NCBI GenBank assembly: GCA_037102815.1
Contig: BTPP01000006.1
Span: 2,294,001-2,358,000 of the forward strand
Reading direction: 5' to 3'
DNA: 64,000 bases
Origin: Neurospora intermedia
Taxonomy: Eukaryota > Ascomycota > Sordariomycetes > Sordariales > Sordariaceae
The position numbers and the translations under genes were made by a program. The notes under the pieces are model-generated. The model did no database searches. It had not been told where the DNA came from and worked only from the letters and a program-made list of their open reading frames with translations. Positions within the stretch are counted from its first letter, which is position 1. Each line of letters begins with the position of its first letter. Positions 11,353 to 21,668 of the stretch are shown piece by piece.

Positions 11353-13812
11353 ATGGGCCCTCGATCAAAGTTTCCTTTTTCCATACCGGGCCGAAAAGCC
11401 AAGCCGGTCCCTCCGCCTCCTCCTCCTCCTCAACCACAGCCACCTTCTGGCCCGTTAACCAAGGCACAAAAGATCCTTGGCACGGGGGAGATCAACATCG
11501 ATTCTCCATGGGAAATACGAGCTAGTCCGGCCATCAGCAACGCCCCTGTTTCGGGCGCAGCTCATCATAACGAGAGAGATGCTGGTCGGCGAAGGGCTCA
11601 TCACAATGATGCGGACGCGTCCGTTGCCCACGAAAGACGGTGGGATAACGAGCCAGAACCGGCTCCAAGGAATACGGGCTGGCAACATAACGAAAGGCCC
11701 GATTACGAGGTTGCCAACACCTCTCATCAACAACGACGACAGTCTAGCTCGACAATCGCATCGTATTACGACAAGCAGCACCAGCTACAACAGCAACAAA
11801 CACAAAACTCGGCCATGGCCAAACAACTACCATCCAAGGCCCATCAACTACTTGATTACGACAACGGCATTCCAGAGACGATACCCGAAGCGAAGATCAG
11901 GAAAAAGAAGTCGTCAATGCTTGATCTCTCCTCCCGCATACTGAAATCCAAGACTTCCAAACACCTAAAGCCTGATTTGGTTGACTACAGCGCCCATGTT
12001 CTTGGGGCAGATATGATTACCAACTCTCCAGCTATGCCGACAACGCCGGACATGAGCCAGCAGCCGACGAAGCGCCGGACGGAAAGGACAGATTACGAAC
12101 GCTACCAACAGGAATCCTATGCCAACTCGGCCGGGCAGGAGATGTACGAGAAGCCAGGTGTGGATGAGGGCCCGGCACCTGACGAAGACGTCTCTTCATT
12201 TCCAGCGCCGCCTCTGAACCCTGCTGCAAGACGGGTTTCCCTGTCTCTGTTCCCGCCAGCACCGAGCGGTCGACCAGTTCAAACACCCAAGCAGCCCGAG
12301 GGCTCGCCGTCCAATGCTTTTACACCTTCCAGCTCAGCATCGCCTCACGCGGACAGTGCAAGCATCTCGAGTCGTCATACCAGGACCTCCAAGGCCTCGA
12401 AGCGGACAGATCGCAGCATGACCGAGCTTGACCTCCAGATGAACAGCGTCTTGTCTCTTTCGTCGGATTCAGAGGAGGATAGCTATGAGCCATCTGCACA
12501 GAACTCGCTGGCCGTGCCAATGGGGTTGGGCGAGCAGGGGCCAATGAGCCCAGCCAGCACTCGTTCCGCAAGCTCGCTACCTGCCTCATTGACAGCAGAT
12601 TATAGTCGGACCAAGTCAGCAAAGCGATCCCAGTATGGCACGCAATCGCAATTTCTACCTATTCCCGAAGGTGCTGCGGCAACTGATGTTTCGAGGAAGA
12701 GCTCGCGAGGCAGCTCTCAGAAAACAAGCTCATCGAAGCAGCAGGCAGCATCGTTGCTGTACCAGACTTCCCGTCTCTCCCTCGGCAGCACATCCACCTC
12801 CCAGACCGCGATGCATGGTGCACCTGCTCAGTTGAAGAAGGATACCAATGCCACGCCCCCCCTGTCGCCAACCAGCGTTGACTTTTATCTTCAAAATCGC
12901 AGCAGCGAGACGTTTGGGCCATATGCGCCAGACAACAGATCCGTATATAGCGGTAGAAGCCTAGGAAGCGAAGGGATGGGTCCAGGCCGGCGAGGAAGCA
13001 ACACCAGCAGCATCCAGGACAACGCCAGCGGGCGGTTCATGGCCGTCACTCGACAGGAGGAGATGTTGCTAGCAGCGCTGCGACAGAAGCGCGCCCGCAT
13101 GCGCGAGGATATCCTTGCCGAGTATGGAGACAGCCGGGACGACATGGACGGCGATGACGCGAGAGATGGGCGCCACTCTGTGCTAAGCGAGAGCCCCACC
13201 AGCAGGGTTTCGAGGCAGTCGTCGGCCAGCACGATGCGCCTGATGGAGGCCCACTCGTTGAGCGCGCGACCACATGGGCATCAGCGACCGCAGATCCGCA
13301 TCAGCACTGGATCCGTCGACAAGAAGTCGGATAGAATGTCGGAGTCTTCGGGACAGATTTTTGTCATGATGGACAGACAGCTTAGGCAGTCGAGGGGCGA
13401 CGATTCGGAGCCCAGCCTCGATATGGATCGGTTTATGCACTATGACGACGCCGGCGACGAGATTTTGACGAGGGGTGCTTTCGGTGGGCCCTATGAAGGC
13501 GATGACAGGCGGAATAGCCGATCCAGTCTCGGTGCGCACTCGACTTCTGGGTCTCACAGGGCCCAGAGGACTCCGTCGTCGCGCTCCAAGGCTTCGTCGC
13601 GGGACAGGAGGGACTCGGATCAGGTCAGCCCCCAGACTTTTGGTCATCTTTGCCGCGAGGCGGAGCGCCGTAACCGGATTGTTGAGGCCCCTGAGGAGGA
13701 CGACATGGAGGATGGCATCCCCCGCCCTGACTCGCCTATCTCGCCTGGTGACTTCCCGGTGCCTCTTTCGATGCTGAAGAAGAACCTCAGGCTGAGCGCT
13801 GTTGGGCATTAA
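11353..13812 (+). CDS. Large disordered fungal protein of unknown function
   Basis: A single open frame of 819 residues, with the start chosen at the ATG at 11353 (context CATCATGG). The frame stays open upstream, but the extra residues look like translated leader. The protein begins MGPRSKFPFSIPGRKAKPVP and has a run of seven prolines near residue 20. It is rich in Ser, Arg, Gln, Pro and Asp throughout, with no signal peptide, no membrane segment and no enzyme motif. The only region that looks ordered is in the second half: MAVTRQEEMLLAALRQKRAR followed by a charged helix, a short conserved motif of several uncharacterised filamentous-fungal proteins. Serine/arginine and TP/SP-rich stretches suggest heavy phosphorylation and a scaffolding or regulatory role; this is inference. 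No intron is needed. Confidence 0.85.
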   Translation: MGPRSKFPFSIPGRKAKPVPPPPPPPQPQPPSGPLTKAQKILGTGEINIDSPWEIRASPAISNAPVSGAAHHNERDAGRRRAHHNDADASVAHERRWDNEPEPAPRNTGWQHNERPDYEVANTSHQQRRQSSSTIASYYDKQHQLQQQQTQNSAMAKQLPSKAHQLLDYDNGIPETIPEAKIRKKKSSMLDLSSRILKSKTSKHLKPDLVDYSAHVLGADMITNSPAMPTTPDMSQQPTKRRTERTDYERYQQESYANSAGQEMYEKPGVDEGPAPDEDVSSFPAPPLNPAARRVSLSLFPPAPSGRPVQTPKQPEGSPSNAFTPSSSASPHADSASISSRHTRTSKASKRTDRSMTELDLQMNSVLSLSSDSEEDSYEPSAQNSLAVPMGLGEQGPMSPASTRSASSLPASLTADYSRTKSAKRSQYGTQSQFLPIPEGAAATDVSRKSSRGSSQKTSSSKQQAASLLYQTSRLSLGSTSTSQTAMHGAPAQLKKDTNATPPLSPTSVDFYLQNRSSETFGPYAPDNRSVYSGRSLGSEGMGPGRRGSNTSSIQDNASGRFMAVTRQEEMLLAALRQKRARMREDILAEYGDSRDDMDGDDARDGRHSVLSESPTSRVSRQSSASTMRLMEAHSLSARPHGHQRPQIRISTGSVDKKSDRMSESSGQIFVMMDRQLRQSRGDDSEPSLDMDRFMHYDDAGDEILTRGAFGGPYEGDDRRNSRSSLGAHSTSGSHRAQRTPSSRSKASSRDRRDSDQVSPQTFGHLCREAERRNRIVEAPEEDDMEDGIPRPDSPISPGDFPVPLSMLKKNLRLSAVGH

Positions 13813-15876
13813 CCAACACAATGCACAAATATCACAAAATCAAATCAAGATGGATGGGAACCCCTGATTCAATAACAAACAACAACAACACCATTCGTTA
13901 CAAGTTGAACATGACAAGAAGAGCGGTTCGGAGGTAGTACGGAGGGAGGCATAGCTTTGCATTTCTTTTTTGTTTATGTACGAGGAAAGAACGGAGAGTC
14001 AGAGATACCACAAGAACAAAGGGGGAGGGCAGGGCAGGGCCGGGACAAGGGAAGGCAACATAAGGGTTTTTGGGCGGGAAAACCAATGACTTGTTATCAT
14101 GATTGGGCAATGGATCAGCAACGCACTACAGCAAACGTACTCGATGTTTTTCGATTCGTATTTTGCGGCCTGGGAAAGGAGAAGAGGCAGGATCCCACGA
14201 CAAGTCCCTGGCATTCTACGAAGCTGTTGTTGTTGTTGTTGTTACAACCAACTAGCTTCTGTACATGCTCTTTTAATGGTGGTTGCTGATCATTGCTGAT
14301 GATGAAGATAAGCTTTCTGAAAGTTGTAGTACACATGTATACCACACCACACCATACTTATACCCGGTTGGAAAAGGCGTGAGGATATGTCATATACATA
14401 ACACAACAAACCTACACATACAAACTAATACTACGCGACAGACGCGATTGACTTCCTTGGAAGAGGGTAGTCAAACCAGACTGATGCTGTTCTTTGATGC
14501 TTCTTGGCGATTCGTGATGGAAGATTGTGAGTGTCTGTGAGATCTGAACGTCGCCTTCGGACTAGACAAGAGATTATCATCGTCTTTATCGCTGCCCTAC
14601 TCCACGATGGGATCAATGATGCCAAGGTATTAATTGCGGCCGACAAACTCGAGGCACATATAAATTACCATATCCCCCGTCTCGGGAAGGTAGCGATCGG
14701 GACATATAGCAGGCGCCGCGCACCTGTAGATGCAAAGGAATGAAGAGGCCACGGCATCAAGGCGATGGCCAACCTAACACAAGAAGGAGTGAGTTCAAGA
14801 CTACCTACTGAGTAATTCAAGGAAGCCGTAACTACGTACGGACAACGAGACAGACAGACCGTCAGCAGCTGTACGGAATTTCATGGAATTTGCACTCGTG
14901 CAATCTCTCTCCAAATTCTTCTCTATTTAATAGTAACACCTGCTCCGCCCTCCCAAATCTTCCTTCTCCTTTTTTTTCTTTTTTTTTCTTCATACATACA
15001 AATGACTGACTGCGTGGTGATCAAGAAATCCGCGTAGTACGGTGGGAGAGCCTGCATTGCACATCGTGGTGCTCGCCGCCGTTGATTGTCCCTTCGGGGG
15101 CCGTCTGGTCGCAATTTTTGGTTCTCGATCCAACGAAGTGTAATGCAAGTTATTGCAACTTTGGTTTTTCTTTTCTTTTTCAATGTGTGCTTGGCCTGCG
15201 AGGTCGTGCCATGTGGAAGAAGACTGAGATTTCCTGTTGTAGAAATAGTTTCTGCATTGCCTGGCTGGTCATTCACGTGTTGTCGATGCTCAGAAAGGAG
15301 GGCATTCCCAGATCCCAGAAAGGGAGTCCATGGCGGAGTGGAAGTCCAGTTTGGGCACGACAGACCATTGTTCTAGTAGCATGTAAGGAACCCTAAAGCC
15401 ACTGGTTTGTTGGAGCATTTTCCTCACCTCATCAGAATCAATACTAACAAACACTTGGAGTTCCCGTCCTGTCCATTCAGGTTCATTGCCTTGCACTATC
15501 TGGACGAAAAATCTTATCGTGCTAACGGAGAATTCAGTAATACAGGCGTAAGTTCGCTAAAGCAATATCAGACGTCCAACTGTCTGTGAAACCTAACCCC
15601 CTCCACAACGGGTATGTAACGCAGGCATCGCCAACTCTGGTCCACTTCCCCACCAGAAAGCATGTCGCCAGCAGCGTCATCCTTGATCGCTTCTCCCCCA
15701 TTCTCTTCAACGCAGCAAACATGCCCTCTCGACAACGTACGAACACAAAGACACCCCGCACAATGACAAGACAACACCTCAGTTGAAATCTACCGAACTC
15801 TACGCCGACAGTGCTCTATGAACAATCACACATAACCAACCAGAGAAAATGACATGACCATGGCCATGACGATGCC
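13813..15876. other. Convergent intergenic region
   Basis: This lies between the disordered protein (plus) and the membrane protein (minus). It should contain both 3' untranslated regions. It has a (TTG)n tract near 14223-14243. No open frame here looks like a gene. Confidence 0.55.
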
Positions 15877-17280
15877 TCAGTCCTGCCTTGCCCTTTCCTG
15901 CCTCTCCACCTCCGCGCGAAACACATTCACCCCGCCCAACCGCGCACTAGTCGGGCTCGTCGGCGACCAACTGTCCCGATCCGTCAACTCGACACCACCA
16001 TTTCTACCACCACCGTCCTTGTTATCCCCCGCGCCCCTCGTCGCGATCATCTCCTCTTCAAACCCCGACACTCCCGCGCCAGCGCCTCTCTTCCCGCCAG
16101 CCCTCTCTGAATAACTCTTCCTCACTCCATACCCGCTTCCACCACCCCTACCGCCCGGTCCTCCCCTTCTCTTACCGAAGAGTCCACCAACCCACGGCAC
16201 TGCCCCCTTCTTCCTATACCCCCACACCGCAAAAGCGATCAATCCACCGAGCACCAGCAATGACACAATGGCTACGGGGACGGATATGGCGATTTTTTTG
16301 CCTTTAGATAGGCCACCAGGGTCACCGACCAAACCGTCATCATTGTCGTTGTCGTCGTCGCTGTCGTCGCCGTCATGATTGTCGTCCTCATCGTCAACAT
16401 CATCGGACTTGTAGCCGTTGGTGACGTAGACCAAGGGACCTTGCTTTGTTTCGGTTGGTGCGTCTTCGTCGTAGTTACCGCTGGCCCAGACGGCCATGGT
16501 GATGTTGAGTCTGATTATCTGGCGCGAAGTGGAGGACCCAAGGAATGATTTGGGAAGGGGGAGCAGGGCGAAACCTTGGTCGGCGGGGATGATGGAGAAA
16601 TGGGGGAGGGTTGGGGTTACGGGCTTCGGGGAAGAAGAAGAGGACGAGGAGGAGTCTTGGGAGAAGGAGTCAGGGACGTCGGCGGTTTGAACAAGGATTT
16701 GCACGCGTTGGTTGGAGAGGGCAAAGTAGGCGGTGTTCCATGTTACTATGGAGGGGAGGCATCAGCATGGTTGGACGGACCTGGAGGATGCGAAATGGGT
16801 ATTATGCAATGGGTCAAAGGGAGGGCAAGACTCACTATAGTACCCATGTCCAGGTCTCAGGATCGCATCCCGCTTTGGAGCGCAGAACGGCTCGTCGAGC
16901 GATTGCTGCGGTAGACAAGCCAGGAACTCGCCGCGGGGGTCGGTCACTCCCGCGATCCCCAAGGCGGTTGGAGCAGGGTTGAGGCTGGTGTAGGTCACCA
17001 GAACCCCATCGTCTTTGAAGCTGTTGTATGCTTTAGATACGGTGAGATACGGCGGGGGCGCGCTTTGGGTGCTTTTGTCGCCGTCGCGGTAGGTCGTCAC
17101 GGTGGGCGTGATGGTTACGCCTTTGGTTGTGGCATCGACATGTACCCAGACTTTGGGCGAAGGGGCGACGGTTTCTTGAGCCTGAGGCTGTGGTTGTGGT
17201 AGGGCGTGGGCGTGGGCGGACAGGGCGAAGCCGGTCAGCGTTATCACGAGAATGCCCCGGAGGGTTGGATGAAGATCCAT
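15877..17280 (-). CDS. Single-pass cell-surface protein with signal peptide
   Basis: Two exons (17280-16836 and 16745-15877) give 437 residues. Residues 1-26 form a signal peptide ending near AHAHA. The lumenal/extracellular part of about 265 residues includes a Ser-rich tract (DSSSSSSSSPKP) and an Asp-rich stretch (DDVDDEDDNHDGDDSDDDND) just before the membrane. A transmembrane helix (IAISVPVAIVSLLVLGGLIA) is followed by a basic stop-transfer sequence and a Gly/Arg-rich cytosolic tail of roughly 125 residues. The exon join yields GHGYYITWNTAYFAL, which fits the fold of the ectodomain well. The layout (signal, ectodomain, one helix, short disordered tail) resembles fungal wall-stress sensors and related surface glycoproteins. 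I do not recognise a WSC or other named domain, so function is unassigned. Confidence 0.85.
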
Positions 17281-18965
17281 TTTGAGGGATGCTGTTTTGT
17301 GAGAGAGCGATGAGATAATCGTCCCAGGCAGACGACGGAGAGGTTGCTTTTATCTGCTGGATCAAGCTCGCCACACACACATCATCCGGTCGTTGGCAGT
17401 GCCGCTCTGCTAACATCGTGGTCAGTCCAATTGCATAGTATTTGCTTGGACGTGGTTGGGCGCTGCTTACATCATGAAACGTTACCGGTCGTTGTCAACC
17501 AGTTTGGCATCAAGGAATCTGGCAGCCTCGCGATTATATGGATGGTGTCACCAATGTCACAACGAACTGTGAGAGTTCAACAAAAGGTTAAGCTTCGTAT
17601 GCCGCGCAAAGTCGATTTTGAAAGCAGGTCTACGGTGGAAGCAGATGCGTATAAATTGACATCAGAAGCCAAAGCTGTCTTCGCGGGTCATGTACATGTA
17701 TCTCTCTGCACCAGAGTTGTCGCGGATGGCCGGTTCCCATGAGCTTGGACACGGAGAGTCTCTTTGCAATATGGTGTAGGGGAAGAAGGCATGTTTTTCT
17801 CCTTTTCCCTTTTACTTGTTCTGTCTTCACTTTCTGCTTCCAGCCTTTCGTCCTATCTCCTCAGCTCCCCACCCTCCATCACGCGCACGCCTCTGCTGTC
17901 CCAATCGGGATAAAAAGCAATGTTCCTTCGTGGTATCTGGGCTTCCAGCTTCTTCAGCTCTCAAAACCTCTGGGATAGGCCTGCTTTACAGTGGCAATGG
18001 CCTTCCCCAACATTGTCTAAAGCCCTATCGGAGACCCATCTGAGTGCCGAATCGACGGTGTTATAGCACAGTACCAGAGTTTGTTTGCTGATGGCTTCCA
18101 GCAGTGTTCACTTTATCGTCCATGTAAGCTATGCGGGGAGCACACCATCAAGCCATCACCCTATTCTCATTTCTTCTCTCGTCTCTATTGATACTCGCCA
18201 CTCGATATACAGAACCACACCATGGGGAACCACCGTGATTGGCCCAATACTACCCTCTCTGTGAAGATTATTGCGGGGTTTGACGGTTGAGGATGGCACA
18301 GCAATGGTGTGAAGGACGGCCTGAAGCCCGAAGGACATGCCTGACAGCTTCAACCCGCGTCTGGGTGCTACACTATTGGATTCCGTATGCAGGATTATAT
18401 GGGGTGTCATGGGTGTTGATGAGAGCGGCGACGGGCTTCAAGTCCCAATCCTGACCAGTGTGAGCTGAATACGGCAAGTCCTGACTACCGAACGCCTCTG
18501 GCTGTACGTACAGAGCTGAAGAACTATCGTGGGAATCTCGTGGTTGGCCAACACCCTTTTGGATGCACCATGACCGGTCCGGCCTGTTATCGTCGCTTTT
18601 GTGGCGTTTTGTGCGGCAAGTCGAAGCTATGGAAAAATGGCCTCCTCTTTAGCAGCAGCCGAATCCTAGTTATAGTCGTCACGGGCCTGATGTTTGTATG
18701 TTACCACCCTTTTGGCTCGATATGTCCTTCGAAGGAAGCCCTTTATAACCTGCATCGAATGCACCCCTTTTACGTGTGTAGTTACATGGCCATCTACTAC
18801 CTTATTGAACCCAACCTCTCATCCATCTGTCTGTTCATCTGACATCATCTTGTTCTCTCTAATTTAGTTGACTGGGTCGTTCTTTTCTGAGACAAGACAC
18901 ATTGATGTCATTCACTTAACTTGTTTGATTCCAGTCACTGTGTGATTCGTTTTGATACCAGCAAA
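17281..18965. other. Divergent promoter region
   Basis: This 1.7 kb is shared by the membrane protein (minus) and the AA12-type dehydrogenase (plus). CT-rich stretches occur near 17800-17880 and just upstream of 18966. A 100-codon open frame at 18540-18842 has no recognisable features and lies in what is probably leader or promoter. Confidence 0.55.
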
Positions 18966-20567
18966 ATGAAAACCAACGGCGTTGCCAAAGCAGCTCTTGC
19001 AGTTGGACTTTCAGCCACTGCCCTCGCTCAAACCTCCTGCGACAAAGTTCTTGTCCCATCATATAACCTCCCTGTCGTTGCCGCTGGATGGCAAGCCCAA
19101 CTGATCGCCGGCGAGTTGACCAAGCCCCGAAGCCTTCAGTTTGACAGCTCGGGTGCTTTGCTGGTTGTTGAGAGCGGGAAGGGCATCACTCATCATACGC
19201 TCAAAGACAATGGAGGCACTTGTATCTCTTTTTCTGAGTCCAAGACGCTCATTGATGAGAAGACTGTACGTTTTTTTTCCTTTGAGTTACAAAAGAAGCA
19301 AGATAAGCTAACAATCAAACAACAGCTGAATCACGGCATTGCTCTCTCCAAAGATGGCAAGACCCTCTACGCATCTTCCGCCTCGGCCGTCTACGCCTGG
19401 GACTACGACTCCAAAGCCGGCACCGTCAGCGGCAAGCGTGAAATCGTCACCAACATGAGCAACAACGACCTCGTCACCCGCACCCTCCTTCTCTCGCAAA
19501 AGGAAGACGGCTACCTGCTTGTCTCTCGCGGCAGCGCCGACGGCAACGAGGCCCAAGCCGAGGTGCTCAGCAACGGTCTCTCGCAGATCCGCGCCTTCGA
19601 CATCTCCAACATGACCAGCAGCTCCACCACCACCATCACCAAAGCCTACAACTACAACCAAGACGGCATCGTGCTCGGCTGGGGCCTGCGCAACTCGGTG
19701 GGGGTCGGCGAGCACCCCATCACAGGCGGCATCTACGCCGTGGAAAACTCCATCGACGGCGTCACCCGCAACGGCAAGGACATCCACGAGAACAACCCAG
19801 GCGAGGAACTCAACTTCTTTGGCTACCTCAACGGCACCAAGATCCTCCCCAACCAAGGCGGCAACTTTGGCTACCCCAAGTGTTTCGCGGTATGGGACGT
19901 GTCCGAGATTCCCAACGAGAACGACAACCTCAAGATCGGCTCGCAATTCGCCATCACCGAAGACGAAAACACCCAGACCGTCTCAGGCAATAAACTGACA
20001 GACGAAACCTGCGCCTCCGACTACGTGAGTCCCCGCCTCACGTTCCCGGCCCACTACGCCCCCATGGACATCAAGTTCGCTCCCAAGGGAAATGTCGCCT
20101 ACGTCACGTTCAGAGGCTCCTTTGACAAGACGGATCCCGTGGGGTACCGGCTGTCCGCCATCTCGTTTGACTCTGTCACGGGCGAACCGACGGTAACAGC
20201 GGAAAACAGCCGCGACGCTTTGCAGCAGCATGTCATGATGAATAGAGACAATTCGGTGTGCCCGGATCAGTGCTTCCGACCGGTGGGCATGGCGTTTGAT
20301 GCCAGCGAGAGGCTGTGGATGACGAGTGATAGCACGGGGGAGATTTATGTTTTGATGAAGATGGAGGAGAACCCGACGACGACGACGACGACGGAGAATG
20401 GGACGATTGTTACGGGGACCGAGAGCTCTCCGAGCGCGACGGGGAAGGGTGGCGAGGATGATGATGAGAATGCGGCGGGTAGGCTGTTGGGTGGTGGTGG
20501 GTGGGCGACGAGGGCGTTGATGTGGGCGGGGGTTGTGGGTGTCGCTGGGCTTTTGGCTGTGGTTTAG
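18966..20567 (+). CDS. AA12-like PQQ-dependent sugar dehydrogenase, GPI-anchor type
   Basis: This is a secreted six-bladed beta-propeller oxidoreductase of the sorbosone/glucose dehydrogenase superfamily. The order of motifs matches fungal AA12 pyranose dehydrogenases, which use pyrroloquinoline quinone to oxidise sugars. Exons 18966-19265 and 19326-20567 give 513 residues. The 60-nt intron is in frame and stop-free, so a naive reading adds 20 false residues; it has GTACGT, GCTAAC and CAG. Residues 1-21 form a signal peptide (ALAVGLSATALAQ). Characteristic segments are LNHGIALSKDGKTLYAS, VLGWGLRNSVGVGEHP, ENNPGEELNFFGYLNGT and FGYPKCFAVWD, the last with paired Cys later in the chain. The C-terminus has a Thr/Ser-rich linker and ends in a hydrophobic helix without a basic tail (ALMWAGVVGVAGLLAVV), typical of a GPI signal. 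Fungi generally do not make PQQ, so cofactor supply would be external. PQQ use itself is inferred from the family. Confidence 0.85.
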   Translation: MKTNGVAKAALAVGLSATALAQTSCDKVLVPSYNLPVVAAGWQAQLIAGELTKPRSLQFDSSGALLVVESGKGITHHTLKDNGGTCISFSESKTLIDEKTVRFFSFELQKKQDKLTIKQQLNHGIALSKDGKTLYASSASAVYAWDYDSKAGTVSGKREIVTNMSNNDLVTRTLLLSQKEDGYLLVSRGSADGNEAQAEVLSNGLSQIRAFDISNMTSSSTTTITKAYNYNQDGIVLGWGLRNSVGVGEHPITGGIYAVENSIDGVTRNGKDIHENNPGEELNFFGYLNGTKILPNQGGNFGYPKCFAVWDVSEIPNENDNLKIGSQFAITEDENTQTVSGNKLTDETCASDYVSPRLTFPAHYAPMDIKFAPKGNVAYVTFRGSFDKTDPVGYRLSAISFDSVTGEPTVTAENSRDALQQHVMMNRDNSVCPDQCFRPVGMAFDASERLWMTSDSTGEIYVLMKMEENPTTTTTTENGTIVTGTESSPSATGKGGEDDDENAAGRLLGGGGWATRALMWAGVVGVAGLLAVV

Positions 20568-21668
20568 AGAGGATGTTGATGATGGTCTGAGGATGGATGA
20601 GTTGGAGAAGAGATGTGTGTTTGTCTGAGTGTGAACGAGGAGGTGGTGAGTCACTGAAATGTTTTATTGAAATAAAGGATGATCAATGTGTCGGGCTACT
20701 ACCAAAGCTATGAAGGCCATATTGAAAAACTACGATATTATCAATCATCAGATTCACTACTGAAGTTGCAACACGCTAAACAAGAAGTAAACCCCAGACT
20801 CGAAAGAAACGCTTATGCAAGAATGCTATGCCGTAACACGAAGGACGAGTAAACAATGAGAGGTAAAGTCAAGTGATCCAGCACCCAGGCGATTGGTAGC
20901 TGTAGGGGAGGAGGTGGAGGAGAACTGTGTGCTGTGCCAGGTCATCGCAGGAAAATGTGGCCATCAATGGTCTCGGCGTCCGAGGTGAAAACGCAACTGT
21001 AGTAAATTTCCTGAATGTCGAGAAACTCCCAATGGACGGAGATACACCAAATGCGTTCTCTGTGTAAACCTCGTTTGCCATAGGAAGACTTGTGAAATCT
21101 CCCACCTCAGCATCTTGGTTTGTAACGGGATGATATGGCGTGGTTGGCAAAGGTTGGATGTGTGAATTATCAGCATGCCAATGAAATACCATTCTCAATC
21201 CAGCCTTGAATGTCGAATGAGAGCGTCAGAACACATTTTCTGGAACGGATTTTGGCGAAGAAGAACCGAGTGAAAGGGTTTTGGTAAGGTGTCGGGCCTG
21301 AGATGGTGTGTTATCCGAGGAGAAACAGGTTCAGGAAGGAGTTCGGAAAACAACATTGGGTTAAGTCTCGCGAACCTCGTAGTATTTGCTGATTGCGTGC
21401 CATTCTTCCACGTTTTTGCATGTATAGCTCGCTTGTCTGATCCTCTCCAGGCAGGTGGGTGCGGGTGCGGGTGTGAGGAGCACCGATGCGGCAGATGTCC
21501 AGAAGGTATCCGGGCCCAAGATGATTGGGTACCACACTATTTGCACGTCGTCTTATGGTGTCGAATGAAGACCGGTAAACGGCAAAACCTCCGTTCTCTG
21601 CTCCCCATACTTCCACTCCAGTATGTATGTAGTTCCAATTTCCCGGGTAACCCCAGTTCTTCAATCAC
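20568..21668. other. Convergent intergenic region
   Basis: Between the dehydrogenase (plus) and the N-acetyltransferase (minus). It holds a polyadenylation signal at 20671-20676. Two minus-strand frames (20869-21198 and 21311-21664) lie in the likely 3' untranslated region of the acetyltransferase and show no family motif. Confidence 0.55.
20671..20676 (+). terminator. AATAAA polyadenylation signal
   Basis: A canonical AATAAA lies 104 nt past the stop codon of the AA12-like dehydrogenase, in the correct orientation for it. Confidence 0.5.

Noticed and set aside
18540-18842. 100-codon frame with a hydrophobic stretch upstream of the dehydrogenase
   Set aside because: No conserved features; lies in the divergent promoter or leader.
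19308-19946. 212-codon minus-strand frame opposite the AA12-like dehydrogenase
   Set aside because: Low-complexity Val/Ala/Gly/Asp composition produced by the complement of biased codons.
20869-21664. Two minus-strand frames (109 and 117 codons) that might form a gene
   Set aside because: They lie just downstream of the N-acetyltransferase stop on the same strand, have no shared phase-compatible intron that I could find and no family motif; more likely 3' untranslated sequence.
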